From Pseudomonas putida W15Oct28 (lineage in GTDB: Bacteria > Pseudomonadota > Gammaproteobacteria > Pseudomonadales > Pseudomonadaceae), in contig NZ_JENB01000055.1 of the NCBI RefSeq assembly GCF_000708715.2, positions 1 through 33,642 of the forward strand: 33,642 nt of DNA, in the 5' to 3' direction. Position 1 is the first letter of the stretch. Each line of letters opens with the position of its first letter. The notes under the pieces were generated by a model, which saw only the letters and a list, made by a program, of their open reading frames with translations, was not told the DNA's origin and ran no database searches. The translations under genes were made by a program, and so were the position numbers. This document shows, piece by piece, positions 7,408-15,326 of the stretch.

Positions 7408-7467
7408 GCCTGGATACTCCAGTTGGGTGCGCTGTTTCGGTCTGGAAGCTAGAGTAAGCAGGGCACC

Positions 7468-7506
7468 CTGAACCGCGACTGAACCCTGGCTGAACCCCGG
7501 CTGAAC
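7468..7506 (-). promoter_or_regulatory. Four-copy PhoP-box array upstream of oprH
   Basis: On the minus strand GTTCAG occurs four times with an exact 11-bp period (plus-strand CTGAAC at 7468, 7479, 7490 and 7501). The known PhoP box is a direct repeat of a GTTTA/GTTCA-like hexamer with an N5 spacer, that is an 11-bp period, so this reads as two adjacent boxes. A TACTCT -10-like hexamer lies 11 bp downstream of the last copy, matching the usual PhoP-promoter geometry for oprH. Confidence 0.85.
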
Positions 7507-7536
7507 GAACTGTCTGCAAGACAAGGAGTAGTGAAG

Positions 7537-8328
7537 ATGCGTGCCCTGCTGGCCCTGACCCTGATGTGCAGCGCCGCCCTCGCCCAAGCGGCGGTAGTGA
7601 CCCGTGAAATTCCTTACCAGGACGACGACGGCAACCGCCTTGTCGGCTACTACGCCTACGACGATGCGCTGGACGACAAACGCCCAGGCATCGTTGTGGT
7701 ACATGAATGGTGGGGCCTGAACGACTATGCCAAGCGCCGTGCACGAGATCTCGCGGCCCTGGGCTACAAAGCGCTGGCCATCGACATGTACGGCGATGGC
7801 AAGCACACCGAGCATCCGCAGGATGCCCAGGCATTCATGGCCGAAGCGATGAAGGACCCGGCCGCGGCAGCAGCACGTTTCGACGCGGGGCTGGAGTTGC
7901 TGAAAAAGCAGCCGAACGTCAACAAGCACCAACTGGGCGCTGTGGGCTACTGCTTTGGCGGCAAGGTGGTGCTCGATGCCGCACGCAGGGGAGAAAAACT
8001 GGACGGTGTGGTGAGCTTCCATGGCGCACTGGCCACCCAGACGCCGGCCAAGCCCGGCGTGGTGCGGGCCGATATCCTGGTCGAGCATGGGGCGGCGGAC
8101 AGCATGGTCACCCAGCAGCAGGTGGACGCGTTCAAGGCAGAAATGGATGCGGCCAAGGTCAACTACCAATTCGTCAGCATTGACGGCGCCAAGCATGGGT
8201 TTACCAACCCCGATGCTGACCGGCTGAGCCATGGCGACCATGGGGGGCCGGACATTGGCTATAACAAGGCAGCGGACGAGAGCTCGTGGGCGGATATGCA
8301 GGCGTTCTTCAAGCAGGTGTTCAAATAA
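7537..8328 (+). CDS. Exported dienelactone hydrolase-family protein
   Basis: A 263-residue alpha/beta hydrolase of the dienelactone hydrolase family. The catalytic triad is visible: Cys139 in the nucleophile elbow GYCFGG, Asp188 in HGAADSMV, and His220 in AKHGFTNPDA; HEWWGLNDYAKRRARDLA is the family's oxyanion-hole region. Unlike cytosolic ClcD/TfdE enzymes it opens with a signal peptide (MRALLALTLMCSAALAQA), so it probably acts in the periplasm; the substrate is unknown. The ATG at 7537 is favoured over a GTG at 7531 because AAGGAG (7523-7528) lies 8 bases from the ATG but only 2 from the GTG. It is divergent from oprH, so the GTTCAG array sits in its upstream region too, yet orientation favours oprH. 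Confidence 0.88.
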   Translation: MRALLALTLMCSAALAQAAVVTREIPYQDDDGNRLVGYYAYDDALDDKRPGIVVVHEWWGLNDYAKRRARDLAALGYKALAIDMYGDGKHTEHPQDAQAFMAEAMKDPAAAAARFDAGLELLKKQPNVNKHQLGAVGYCFGGKVVLDAARRGEKLDGVVSFHGALATQTPAKPGVVRADILVEHGAADSMVTQQQVDAFKAEMDAAKVNYQFVSIDGAKHGFTNPDADRLSHGDHGGPDIGYNKAADESSWADMQAFFKQVFK

Positions 8329-8334
8329 GGATTG

Positions 8335-8440
8335 CCGGGGCCGCTTTGCGGCCCATCGCGACACAAGGCCGCTCCTACACAATGCAGCGCGGTACCTGTA
8401 GGAGCGGCCTTGTGTCGCGATGGGCTGCGCAGCAGCCCCC
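8335..8440. repeat. Inverted REP pair (GACACAAGGCCGC type)
   Basis: Facing units at about 8337-8380 and 8395-8439, each with GGGGCCGC/GGGCTGC outer stems, CATCGCGACACAAGGCCGCTCCTACA cores in inverted order. It follows the hydrolase stop codon closely. Confidence 0.9.
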
Positions 8441-8487
8441 TGCTATTCCACCTCCCACACCGCCGCTGCGGCTGGCACAATAGCGCC

Positions 8488-9189
8488 ATGAACACTCTCC
8501 CCGCCTGCTGCGCCCCACTCCAGCACCACTGGCCCTTGCCCCGCCCGCTGCCCGGCGCGGTGCTGGTCAGTTGCGCCTTCGACCCTGCCCGCCTGGCACC
8601 CGACGACTTCCAGCGCGCCGGCGTCGTGCCCAGCGCCAGCCTGCAGCGCTCGGTGGCCAAGCGCCAGGCCGAGTACCTGGCCGGTCGCGTATGCGCCCGC
8701 GCCGCGCTGCAGCGCCTGGACGGTCGCGACTATGTGCCCGGCACCCATGAGGACCGCTCGCCGATCTGGCCGGCGGGCATCCACGGCTCGATCACCCACG
8801 GCAAAGGCTGGGCCGCCGCCGTGGTCGCCGCCGAGGGCAGCTGCCAGGGCCTGGGCCTGGATCAGGAAGCCTTGCTGGATGACGAACGCGCCGAACGGCT
8901 GATGGCCGAAATCCTCACCCCGCCCGAACTCGAACGCCTGGACCGCCACCAGCTCGGCCTGACGGTCACCCTGACCTTCTCGTTGAAGGAAAGCCTGTTC
9001 AAGACCCTCTACCCGCTGACCCACAAGCGCTTCTATTTCGAACACGCCGAAGTGCTGGACTGGTCCACCGAAGGCCTGGCCCGCCTGCGCCTGCTCACCG
9101 ACCTATCGCCGCAGTGGCGCCAAGGCGCCGAGTTGCAAGGCCAGTTCTGCCTGCAGGACGGCCACCTGCTCAGCCTGGTCAGCGTCTGA
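8488..9189 (+). CDS. pcpS: 4'-phosphopantetheinyl transferase PcpS
   Basis: A 233-residue Sfp/EntD-type enzyme that moves the phosphopantetheine arm of coenzyme A onto a serine of acyl, peptidyl and aryl carrier proteins. Motifs in order: AKRQAEYLAGRVCARAAL, GSITHGKGWAAAVVA, the metal-binding LGLDQE and the catalytic FSLKESLFKTLYPL (the W/F-S-x-K-E-S-x-x-K signature), followed by KRFYFEHAEVL and RLLTDLSPQWR. These match what I recall of P. aeruginosa PcpS, which serves both primary and secondary metabolism, including siderophore synthesis; pseudomonads often have this as their only such enzyme. The ATG at 8488 is used because the family similarity begins there (N-terminal CAPLQHHWPLPRPLPG); no strong ribosome-binding site is visible. 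It converges with the kinase gene, leaving only 3 bp. Confidence 0.92.
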   Translation: MNTLPACCAPLQHHWPLPRPLPGAVLVSCAFDPARLAPDDFQRAGVVPSASLQRSVAKRQAEYLAGRVCARAALQRLDGRDYVPGTHEDRSPIWPAGIHGSITHGKGWAAAVVAAEGSCQGLGLDQEALLDDERAERLMAEILTPPELERLDRHQLGLTVTLTFSLKESLFKTLYPLTHKRFYFEHAEVLDWSTEGLARLRLLTDLSPQWRQGAELQGQFCLQDGHLLSLVSV

Positions 9190-9192
9190 CCT

Positions 9193-10800
9193 TTACAGCG
9201 GCGCCTGCTGCCGTGGCCAGGTCAGGCTGAAGCAGGCGCCACCCAACGCTTCGCTGCGCCCCACCGTCGCCCGGCCCGTGTGCCAGTAAATGATTCGCCG
9301 CACGATCGACAGGCCCAGGCCGTGCCCACCTGAAGCACGGGTGCGGCTGTCGTCCAGGCGGGTGAACGGGGTGAAAATACGGTCCCAGAAGCCCTCGGGA
9401 ATCCCCGGGCCGTCATCCTCCACATCGATGCGGCAGCGCTGCTGCCCCAACTGGTAGCTCACGCGCACCTCAGACCCGGCATGGCGCATGGCGTTGCTGA
9501 CCAGGTTCTGCAGCGCCCGGTGCAAGTAACGCGGTTCGGCCTCGACCCAGGCGCCTTCGGCATCCGCGCCCTGGCAGTCGCCGCGCACCACCCGCACCTC
9601 GGCACGCAACGGGGCCAGCTCTTCGATCACCCGCGCGAGCAAGGCGTCCAGGTCGACCCGCTGGAACTTCAAGGCCGGCGCACCTTGCTCCAGGCGGGCG
9701 TAGGTCAGCATTTCATCGACCAGCTTGTCGAGGTCCTGGATATCCCCGTCCATGCCCGCCAGGTGCTTGGCCCGCGCCTGCTCGCTGGTGGCACTTTCGA
9801 TCATCTCCAGGCCAAAGCGCAGGCGCGCAACCGGGGTACGCAACTCGTGGGACACCGCCCGCACCAGCTCGCGCTGCATGCTCAGCGAGCGCTGCAGGTG
9901 CTCGGCCATGCCGTTGAAGGCGGCGGCCAGGCGCCCTACCGAGTCGGCGTCGCCGGCGGGCACCCGGGTGTCCAGGCTGCCTTGGGCGATGCGTGTGGCG
10001 GCAATTTCCAGGCCCGACACACGGCGCTCCAGCTGGCGCACCAGCAGGTAGACCACCAGGCCGATCAGGCACAGGCCGAGGAAGGTGATCAGGGTCAGCA
10101 ACTGCGGCGGATACGGGTTGAGCTGGTACAACGGGCCGATTTCCAGCACCCAGGGCGAGCCTGCCAGCCCGGCAAACACACGGATCGAGTCGCCATCCTT
10201 GCCCAGCGCCATGACCGTGTCGCCCTCCTCGACCCGGCGCCGCTGGTCATCGTCCAGGCTCACCCGCTCGATGCGCTGCAGGGCGACGCCAAAGCCGAAG
10301 CCCTTTTCCTGCTTGATCTGTGCCAGCCGCTGCTGCTGCTCGGTTACCGGATAGCGCACCAGCTCATCGGCCAACAGATACAGCGTGGCCCGCGCCAGTT
10401 GCTCGCTTATCTGTTTGATCTGCGCCACCAGCATCAGGTCTTCCTGGCCGACCTTGCGCAGCACTTGCGCCGCATGCGGGCCGGTCTTTTCGACCACCAC
10501 CAGGCCGCGGTACAGCCGCGCGCGCTGGCCACCGTCGAGGGTGCGGGCAGTCATCGGTTGCAGCGCCAGCGGCACACCGAGCAATCGCTCCCAGATCAGC
10601 AGCGAGCGCTTGCGTTCAGTTTCATTCTGCTGTGCCAGGTTGTCAGCCATCAGGCTGAAGGTGCCTTGGGCCAGGCCCTCACGGTGCTGGGCGGCGCGCA
10701 CTTCGTTGACCAGGTGCAGGGTGAGCACGCCGAGCAGCGCCACCAGCACCAGCACAGCCAGCATGCCGCCGTAGATACGCAGAAAGATCGAGTTGTTCAT
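9193..10800 (-). CDS. Two-component sensor histidine kinase (RstB-like)
   Basis: A 535-residue inner membrane kinase. TM1 is about residues 9-30. A periplasmic domain of about 200 residues follows, then TM2 about 234-254 (LLTLITFLGLCLIGLVVYLL), a HAMP domain (about 255-305), the HisKA motif LVRAVSHELRTPVARL with His318, and an HATPase domain with NLVSNAMRHA, EDDGPGIP and the G box ASGGHGLGLSIV. The long N-terminal region contains ATLYLLADELVRYPV, typical of RstB-like kinases in pseudomonads. It is coupled to the regulator gene by a 4-base ATGA overlap at 10797-10800. The input signal is unknown. Position between pcpS and nrdA matches a conserved, largely uncharacterised Pseudomonas pair. Confidence 0.88.
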   Translation of the reverse strand: MNNSIFLRIYGGMLAVLVLVALLGVLTLHLVNEVRAAQHREGLAQGTFSLMADNLAQQNETERKRSLLIWERLLGVPLALQPMTARTLDGGQRARLYRGLVVVEKTGPHAAQVLRKVGQEDLMLVAQIKQISEQLARATLYLLADELVRYPVTEQQQRLAQIKQEKGFGFGVALQRIERVSLDDDQRRRVEEGDTVMALGKDGDSIRVFAGLAGSPWVLEIGPLYQLNPYPPQLLTLITFLGLCLIGLVVYLLVRQLERRVSGLEIAATRIAQGSLDTRVPAGDADSVGRLAAAFNGMAEHLQRSLSMQRELVRAVSHELRTPVARLRFGLEMIESATSEQARAKHLAGMDGDIQDLDKLVDEMLTYARLEQGAPALKFQRVDLDALLARVIEELAPLRAEVRVVRGDCQGADAEGAWVEAEPRYLHRALQNLVSNAMRHAGSEVRVSYQLGQQRCRIDVEDDGPGIPEGFWDRIFTPFTRLDDSRTRASGGHGLGLSIVRRIIYWHTGRATVGRSEALGGACFSLTWPRQQAPL

Positions 10801-11495
10801 GGCGCTTCGCCGACAAACAGGTAGCCCTTGCTGCGCAGGGTCTTGATCAGCCGTGGCTGAATCGGGTCATCGCCTATCTTGGGGCGGATTTTCGAGATGC
10901 GGATGTCGATGGAACGGTCCTGGCCGTCGTAGCCCACGCCACGCAGTGCGGTGAAGATCTGTTCGCGGGTCAGTACCCGGCCGGCGTTGCTGGCCAGCAG
11001 CCAGAGCAGGTCGAATTCGGCGCCGGTCAGCTCGATCAGCTGTTCGCCCAGGCGCGCCTCGCGCAGGCGGTTGTCGATACGCAGGGCGCCGAAGGCCAGG
11101 TCCTGGCGCTTGCTGTCCACGGCTTCGCTGCGGCGCAGCAGGGCCTGGATGCGCGCCAGCAGCAGGCGTGGGCGTACCGGTTTGCAGACGTAGTCGTCGG
11201 CCCCCAGGTCCAGGCCCTGGACCTGGTCGAGTTCGTCGCTGCGTGCGGTGAGCATGAGGATCGGCCCGGGGTACTGGTTGCGCACCCGGCGGCAGATGCT
11301 CAGGCCGTCCTCGCCAGGCAGCATGAGGTCGAGGATGACCATGTCGGGCTGGCTGTCGACGATGCGCCGCGCAGCACGGGCGCCATCGCCCTCCACCGCG
11401 ACCTCGAAGCCGTTGGCCTGCAGGTACTCGGCGGTGAGCTCGGCCAGACGCTGGTCGTCTTCGACAATGAGGATGCGGGGTACGGGGTGGTCCAT
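10797..11495 (-). CDS. OmpR-family response regulator (RstA-like)
   Basis: A 232-residue regulator with a receiver domain (acidic pocket EDD at 12-14, phospho-acceptor Asp56 in MVILDLMLPG, LTARSD, and DYVCKPVRPRLLLARI) and a winged-helix effector domain (LTGAEFDLLWLLASNAGRVLTREQIFTALRG...DRSIDIRISKIRPKIG...IKTLRSKGYLF). The recognition helix RSIDIRISKIRPKIG is of the RstA/OmpR type. It is the first gene of the pair with the RstB-like kinase and partner by overlap. The ATG at 11495 has an AGAGG sequence just upstream. A REP pair lies immediately upstream, so its promoter must sit in the 30 bp before the gene or beyond the REP in the large nrdA intergenic space. Confidence 0.9.
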   Translation of the reverse strand: MDHPVPRILIVEDDQRLAELTAEYLQANGFEVAVEGDGARAARRIVDSQPDMVILDLMLPGEDGLSICRRVRNQYPGPILMLTARSDELDQVQGLDLGADDYVCKPVRPRLLLARIQALLRRSEAVDSKRQDLAFGALRIDNRLREARLGEQLIELTGAEFDLLWLLASNAGRVLTREQIFTALRGVGYDGQDRSIDIRISKIRPKIGDDPIQPRLIKTLRSKGYLFVGEAP

Positions 11496-11523
11496 GGCCT
11501 CTGCCTTTGCTTGTTATTTTTTT

Positions 11524-11626
11524 GTTGCCTGTACCGGCCTCTTCGCAGCACAAGGCTGCTCCTACAGGATACGCCGCTCTTCTGTAGGAGCAGCCTTGTG
11601 CTGCGAAGGGGCCGGTACAGGCAACA
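11524..11626. repeat. Inverted REP pair (GCAGCACAAGGCTGC type)
   Basis: Units at about 11526-11568 and 11581-11625 are nearly perfect inverted copies: GTACCGGCCTCTTCGCAGCA then CAAGGCTGCTCCTACAG, and the reverse. The outer arms GCCTGTACCGGCC/GGCCGGTACAGGC pair over the whole length. Confidence 0.92.
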
Positions 11627-11845
11627 TAACCCTTTAACCAAAAGGCAACATCCCCTCTGGATACTCAGTAGCACCCTCGGCGCTGCCGGCCCGCCCACAG
11701 CCACCTCGACTGAACCGTTTTTTGTGATAGGGTTCGCGCCCGAAAAAAACTGCCCTGGGGCAGCAAGGCGCAGAAAAATACTGCAAACCACTTGGCACAA
11801 GGCCTACAGCGAATACCCACTATTCATTCACAAAGTACGCACAAG

Positions 11846-11854
11846 TTATCCACA
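11846..11854 (+). promoter_or_regulatory. Consensus DnaA box upstream of nrdA
   Basis: TTATCCACA is a perfect strong DnaA box, about 60 bp upstream of the NrdR boxes. DnaA control of nrdAB is known in E. coli, so replication-coupled control of nrdA here is plausible. Confidence 0.7.
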
Positions 11855-11881
11855 GCCGCTCGCCTTGCAAAGCCCCCAATA

Positions 11882-11928
11882 CCGCATTATCTTGTATCCC
11901 GAACGCAGCGAACCACTACATATAGGGT
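11882..11928 (+). promoter_or_regulatory. Pair of NrdR boxes, nrdA promoter
   Basis: CCACTACATATAGGGT at 11913-11928 matches 13 of 16 positions of the NrdR box consensus ACACWATATATWGTGT. CCGCATTATCTTGTAT at 11882-11897 matches about 11 of 16. Their starts are 31 bp apart, three helical turns, which is the usual paired spacing for the NrdR repressor. Confidence 0.7.
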
Positions 11929-12012
11929 TTCGTGCAAAATCACACACAAAAGTCAACCCGCAAAATCAAGCGATTTTCCGGGCTGAACTTCAGGTGATTT
12001 CAGCAGCCAAAC

Positions 12013-12232
12013 CGCTCCTGCGGAGGCGACCGAGGCAAGCCCTTTCAGGGCGTTGTTCGGGTATGAGTGTTGCAGGCAACGCCTGGCACTCATCAGCACC
12101 GGTTTTTGGGTTTACCCAGAACCTTTGACTTCGGCCAGGGAGCGGCAAGCTATTGCCCCTTATTCCTGAGTCTGTCCCGAAGTCGGTACGCCCGCGCGGG
12201 CGGATGCGTATGCATTGCGCATCCCGCCGGGC
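12013..12232 (+). other. Hairpin-rich leader of nrdA
   Basis: About 380 bp separate the NrdR boxes from the nrdA ATG, and this DNA contains a series of hairpins: CTCC/GGAG (12015-12025), GCCCT/AGGGC (12039-12051), ATGAGTG/CACTCAT with an inner CAGGC/GCCTG (12063-12093), GACTTCGG (12127-12134) with CCGAAGTC (12177-12184) enclosing GGCAA/TTGCC (12144-12157), and GGATGCG/CGCATCC (12202-12225, extendable with a bulge). No protein-like frame or known riboswitch core was recognised. Confidence 0.5.
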
Positions 12233-12307
12233 CATCGAGCAAGTGGACGGAACGGTGGGCGCCCAAAAGGCGCCTGAACAATATAGAAACTGTGGAGACA
12301 CCCACCC

Positions 12308-15187
12308 ATGCAAACCGACACAACTCGCGAGAACCCGCAGGCCAAGGTGCCGCAGGCCGCCGATTCCAACCAGGATCTGGCCGCCACCGCCCCTGGCCAA
12401 CTGCGCGTGATCAAGCGCAACGGCACTGTCGTCCCTTACACCGACGACAAGATCACCGTGGCCATCACCAAGGCGTTCCTCGCAGTTGAAGGCGGCACCG
12501 CCGCCGCTTCGTCGCGCATCCACGACACCGTCGCGCGCCTGACCGAACAGGTTACCGCCACGTTCAAGCGTCGCATGCCATCGGGTGGCACCATCCACAT
12601 CGAAGAAATCCAGGACCAGGTAGAACTGGCCCTGATGCGTGCCGGCGAGCAGAAAGTTGCCCGCGACTACGTGATCTACCGCGACCAGCGCGCGAAAGAG
12701 CGTGCCACCCGCGCCAACACCGACGCCGTGGTCGAGCCGCACCCGAGCATCCGCATCACCCTGGCTGACGGCAGCCTGGCGCCGCTCGACATGGCGCGCC
12801 TGAACACCATCATCAGCGAAGCCTGCGAAGGCCTGGCCGAAGTCGATGGCGACCTGATCCAGCGCGAAACCCTGAAGAACCTGTACGACGGCGTAGCCAT
12901 CAAGGACGTCAACACCGCCCTGGTGATGACCGCCCGTACCCTGGTCGAGCGCGAGCCGAACTACTCGTTCGTTACCGCCCGCCTGCTGATGGACACCCTG
13001 CGTGCCGAAGGCCTGGGCTTCCTCAGCGTTGCCGACAGCGCCACCCACCACGAGATGGCTGACCTGTACGCCAAGGCCCTGCCGGCCTACGTCGCCAAAG
13101 GTATCGAGTTCGAGCTGCTGAACCCGGCCCTGGCTGACTTCGACCTGGAAAAACTGGGCAAGGCGATCAACCACGAGCGCGACCAGCAGTTCACCTACCT
13201 GGGCCTGCAGACCCTGTACGACCGCTACTTCATCCACAAGGATGGCGTGCGCTTCGAGCTGCCTCAGGTGTTCTTCATGCGTGTGGCCATGGGCCTGGCG
13301 CTGGAAGAGAAAGAAAAAGAAGCCCGTGCGATCGAGTTCTACAACCTGTTGTCGTCCTTCGACTACATGGCCTCGACCCCGACCCTGTTCAACGCCGGTA
13401 CCCTGCGCCCGCAGCTGTCCAGCTGCTACCTGACCACCGTGCCGGACGACCTGTCGGGCATCTACCACGCGATCCACGACAACGCCATGCTGTCGAAATT
13501 CGCCGGTGGCCTGGGCAACGACTGGACCCCTGTGCGTGCACTGGGCTCCTACATCAAGGGCACCAACGGCAAGTCCCAGGGCGTCGTGCCGTTCCTGAAA
13601 GTGGTCAACGACACCGCCGTTGCCGTCAACCAGGGTGGCAAGCGCAAGGGCGCCGTGTGTGCCTACCTGGAAACCTGGCACCTGGACATCGAAGAATTCA
13701 TCGAGCTGCGCAAGAACACCGGTGATGACCGTCGTCGTACCCACGACATGAACACCGCCAACTGGATCCCTGACCTGTTCATGAAGCGTGTCTTCGATGA
13801 CGGCAAGTGGACCTTGTTCTCGCCTTCGGAAGTGCCAGACCTGCACGACCTGACCGGCAAGGCCTTCGAAGAGCGCTACGAGTACTACGAAGCCCTGACC
13901 GAGTACAACAAGATCAAGGTGTTCAAGACCATCCAGGCCAAAGACCTGTGGCGTAAGATGCTGTCGATGCTGTTCGAGACCGGCCACCCGTGGCTGACCT
14001 TCAAGGACCCGTGCAACCTGCGTTCGCCGCAGCAGCACGTGGGCGTGGTCCACAGCTCGAACCTGTGCACCGAGATCACCCTGAACACCAACAAGGACGA
14101 GATCGCTGTCTGCAACCTGGGCTCGATCAACCTGCCGAACCACATCGTTGACGGCAAGCTGGACACCGTCAAGCTGCAACGCACCGTAAACACTGCCGTG
14201 CGCATGCTCGACAACGTGATCGACATCAACTACTACTCGGTGCCGCAAGCGCGTAACTCGAACCTCAAGCACCGCCCGGTCGGTCTGGGCATCATGGGCT
14301 TCCAGGACGCTCTGTACCTGCAGCACATTGCCTACGGCTCCGACGCTGCCGTCGAGTTCGCCGACAAGTCGATGGAAGCGGTCAGCTACTTCGCGATCCA
14401 GGCGTCCTGCGACCTGGCCGACGAGCGTGGCGCCTACGAGACCTTCCAGGGTTCGCTGTGGTCCAAAGGCATCCTGCCGCTGGATTCGCAACAGATCCTG
14501 ATCGAAGCCCGTGGCCAGAAGTACATCGACGTCGACCTGAACGAAACCCTGGACTGGGCGCCAGTGCGTGCTCGCGTACAGAAAGGTATTCGTAACTCGA
14601 ACATCATGGCCATCGCGCCAACCGCGACCATCGCCAACATCACCGGCGTGTCGCAGTCGATCGAGCCGACCTACCAGAACCTGTACGTGAAATCGAACCT
14701 GTCGGGCGAGTTCACCGTGATCAACCCGTACCTGGTCCGCGACCTGAAGGCCCGCGGTCTGTGGGACTCGGTCATGATCAACGACCTGAAGTACTACGAC
14801 GGTTCGGTGCAGCAGATCGAGCGTATCCCGCAAGAGCTGAAAGACCTGTACGCCACTGCGTTCGAAGTCGAGACCAAGTGGATTGTCGACGCAGCCTCGC
14901 GTCGCCAGAAGTGGATCGACCAGGCTCAGTCGCTGAACCTGTACATCGCCGGCGCCTCGGGCAAGAAACTGGACGTGACCTACCGCATGGCCTGGTACCG
15001 TGGCCTGAAAACCACCTACTACCTCCGTGCCCTGGCTGCGACCAGCACCGAGAAGTCGACCATCAACACCGGCAAGCTCAACGCCGTTTCCAGCGGTGGC
15101 GACAGCGCCCCGGTCCAGGCCGCCGGCCCGGCGCCAGTGCCGAAAGCCTGCGCGATCGACGAGCCTGACTGCGAAGCCTGCCAATAA
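12308..15187 (+). CDS. nrdA: Ribonucleoside-diphosphate reductase class Ia, alpha subunit
   Basis: A 959-residue large subunit that reduces ribonucleoside diphosphates to deoxy forms. It has two successive ATP-cone domains: LRVIKRNGTVVPYTDDKITVAITKAF (from about residue 33) and SIRITLADGSLAPLDMARLNTIISEA (from about residue 147), which bind dATP/ATP and switch activity. The catalytic barrel shows Cys373 in SSCYLTT and Cys602 in AVCNLGS as the redox pair, and Asn585, Cys587 and Glu589 in NLCTEI, where Cys587 is the thiyl-radical site. The C-terminal CEAC (Cys955/Cys958) shuttles electrons from thioredoxin or glutaredoxin. The ATG has TGGAG about 11 bases upstream. The paired nrdB follows after 775 bp with its own promoter rather than in a tight operon. 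Confidence 0.97.
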   Translation: MQTDTTRENPQAKVPQAADSNQDLAATAPGQLRVIKRNGTVVPYTDDKITVAITKAFLAVEGGTAAASSRIHDTVARLTEQVTATFKRRMPSGGTIHIEEIQDQVELALMRAGEQKVARDYVIYRDQRAKERATRANTDAVVEPHPSIRITLADGSLAPLDMARLNTIISEACEGLAEVDGDLIQRETLKNLYDGVAIKDVNTALVMTARTLVEREPNYSFVTARLLMDTLRAEGLGFLSVADSATHHEMADLYAKALPAYVAKGIEFELLNPALADFDLEKLGKAINHERDQQFTYLGLQTLYDRYFIHKDGVRFELPQVFFMRVAMGLALEEKEKEARAIEFYNLLSSFDYMASTPTLFNAGTLRPQLSSCYLTTVPDDLSGIYHAIHDNAMLSKFAGGLGNDWTPVRALGSYIKGTNGKSQGVVPFLKVVNDTAVAVNQGGKRKGAVCAYLETWHLDIEEFIELRKNTGDDRRRTHDMNTANWIPDLFMKRVFDDGKWTLFSPSEVPDLHDLTGKAFEERYEYYEALTEYNKIKVFKTIQAKDLWRKMLSMLFETGHPWLTFKDPCNLRSPQQHVGVVHSSNLCTEITLNTNKDEIAVCNLGSINLPNHIVDGKLDTVKLQRTVNTAVRMLDNVIDINYYSVPQARNSNLKHRPVGLGIMGFQDALYLQHIAYGSDAAVEFADKSMEAVSYFAIQASCDLADERGAYETFQGSLWSKGILPLDSQQILIEARGQKYIDVDLNETLDWAPVRARVQKGIRNSNIMAIAPTATIANITGVSQSIEPTYQNLYVKSNLSGEFTVINPYLVRDLKARGLWDSVMINDLKYYDGSVQQIERIPQELKDLYATAFEVETKWIVDAASRRQKWIDQAQSLNLYIAGASGKKLDVTYRMAWYRGLKTTYYLRALAATSTEKSTINTGKLNAVSSGGDSAPVQAAGPAPVPKACAIDEPDCEACQ

Positions 15188-15193
15188 GGCCTG

Positions 15194-15236
15194 AATGCCG
15201 CGCGGGGTGCCTACCGGTGCCCCGCGCGGCATTTTT
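15194..15236 (+). terminator. Rho-independent terminator of nrdA
   Basis: A 14-bp stem, AATGCCGCGCGGGG pairing with CCCCGCGCGGCATT, with a 12-base loop and followed by T residues. It begins 7 bases after the nrdA stop codon. Confidence 0.93.
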
Positions 15237-15326
15237 GTATCCGCGCCCCAGAGAAACCTTGCCCTTTGCCCACCGCTCGCGCGGCTCGGTACAAGAACAG
15301 GACCTCTCAAAACAGGACGCAAGCCC

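Noticed and set aside
7531..7536. GTG start for the dienelactone hydrolase-like gene
   Set aside because: AAGGAG would be only 2 bases from it; the ATG at 7537 has an 8-base spacing and gives a normal signal peptide.
12063..12105. Attenuator-type terminator in the nrdA leader
   Set aside because: The T run starts about 8 bases after the ATGAGTG/CACTCAT hairpin and is interrupted, so it does not meet the usual terminator pattern; it is kept only as part of the leader structure finding.
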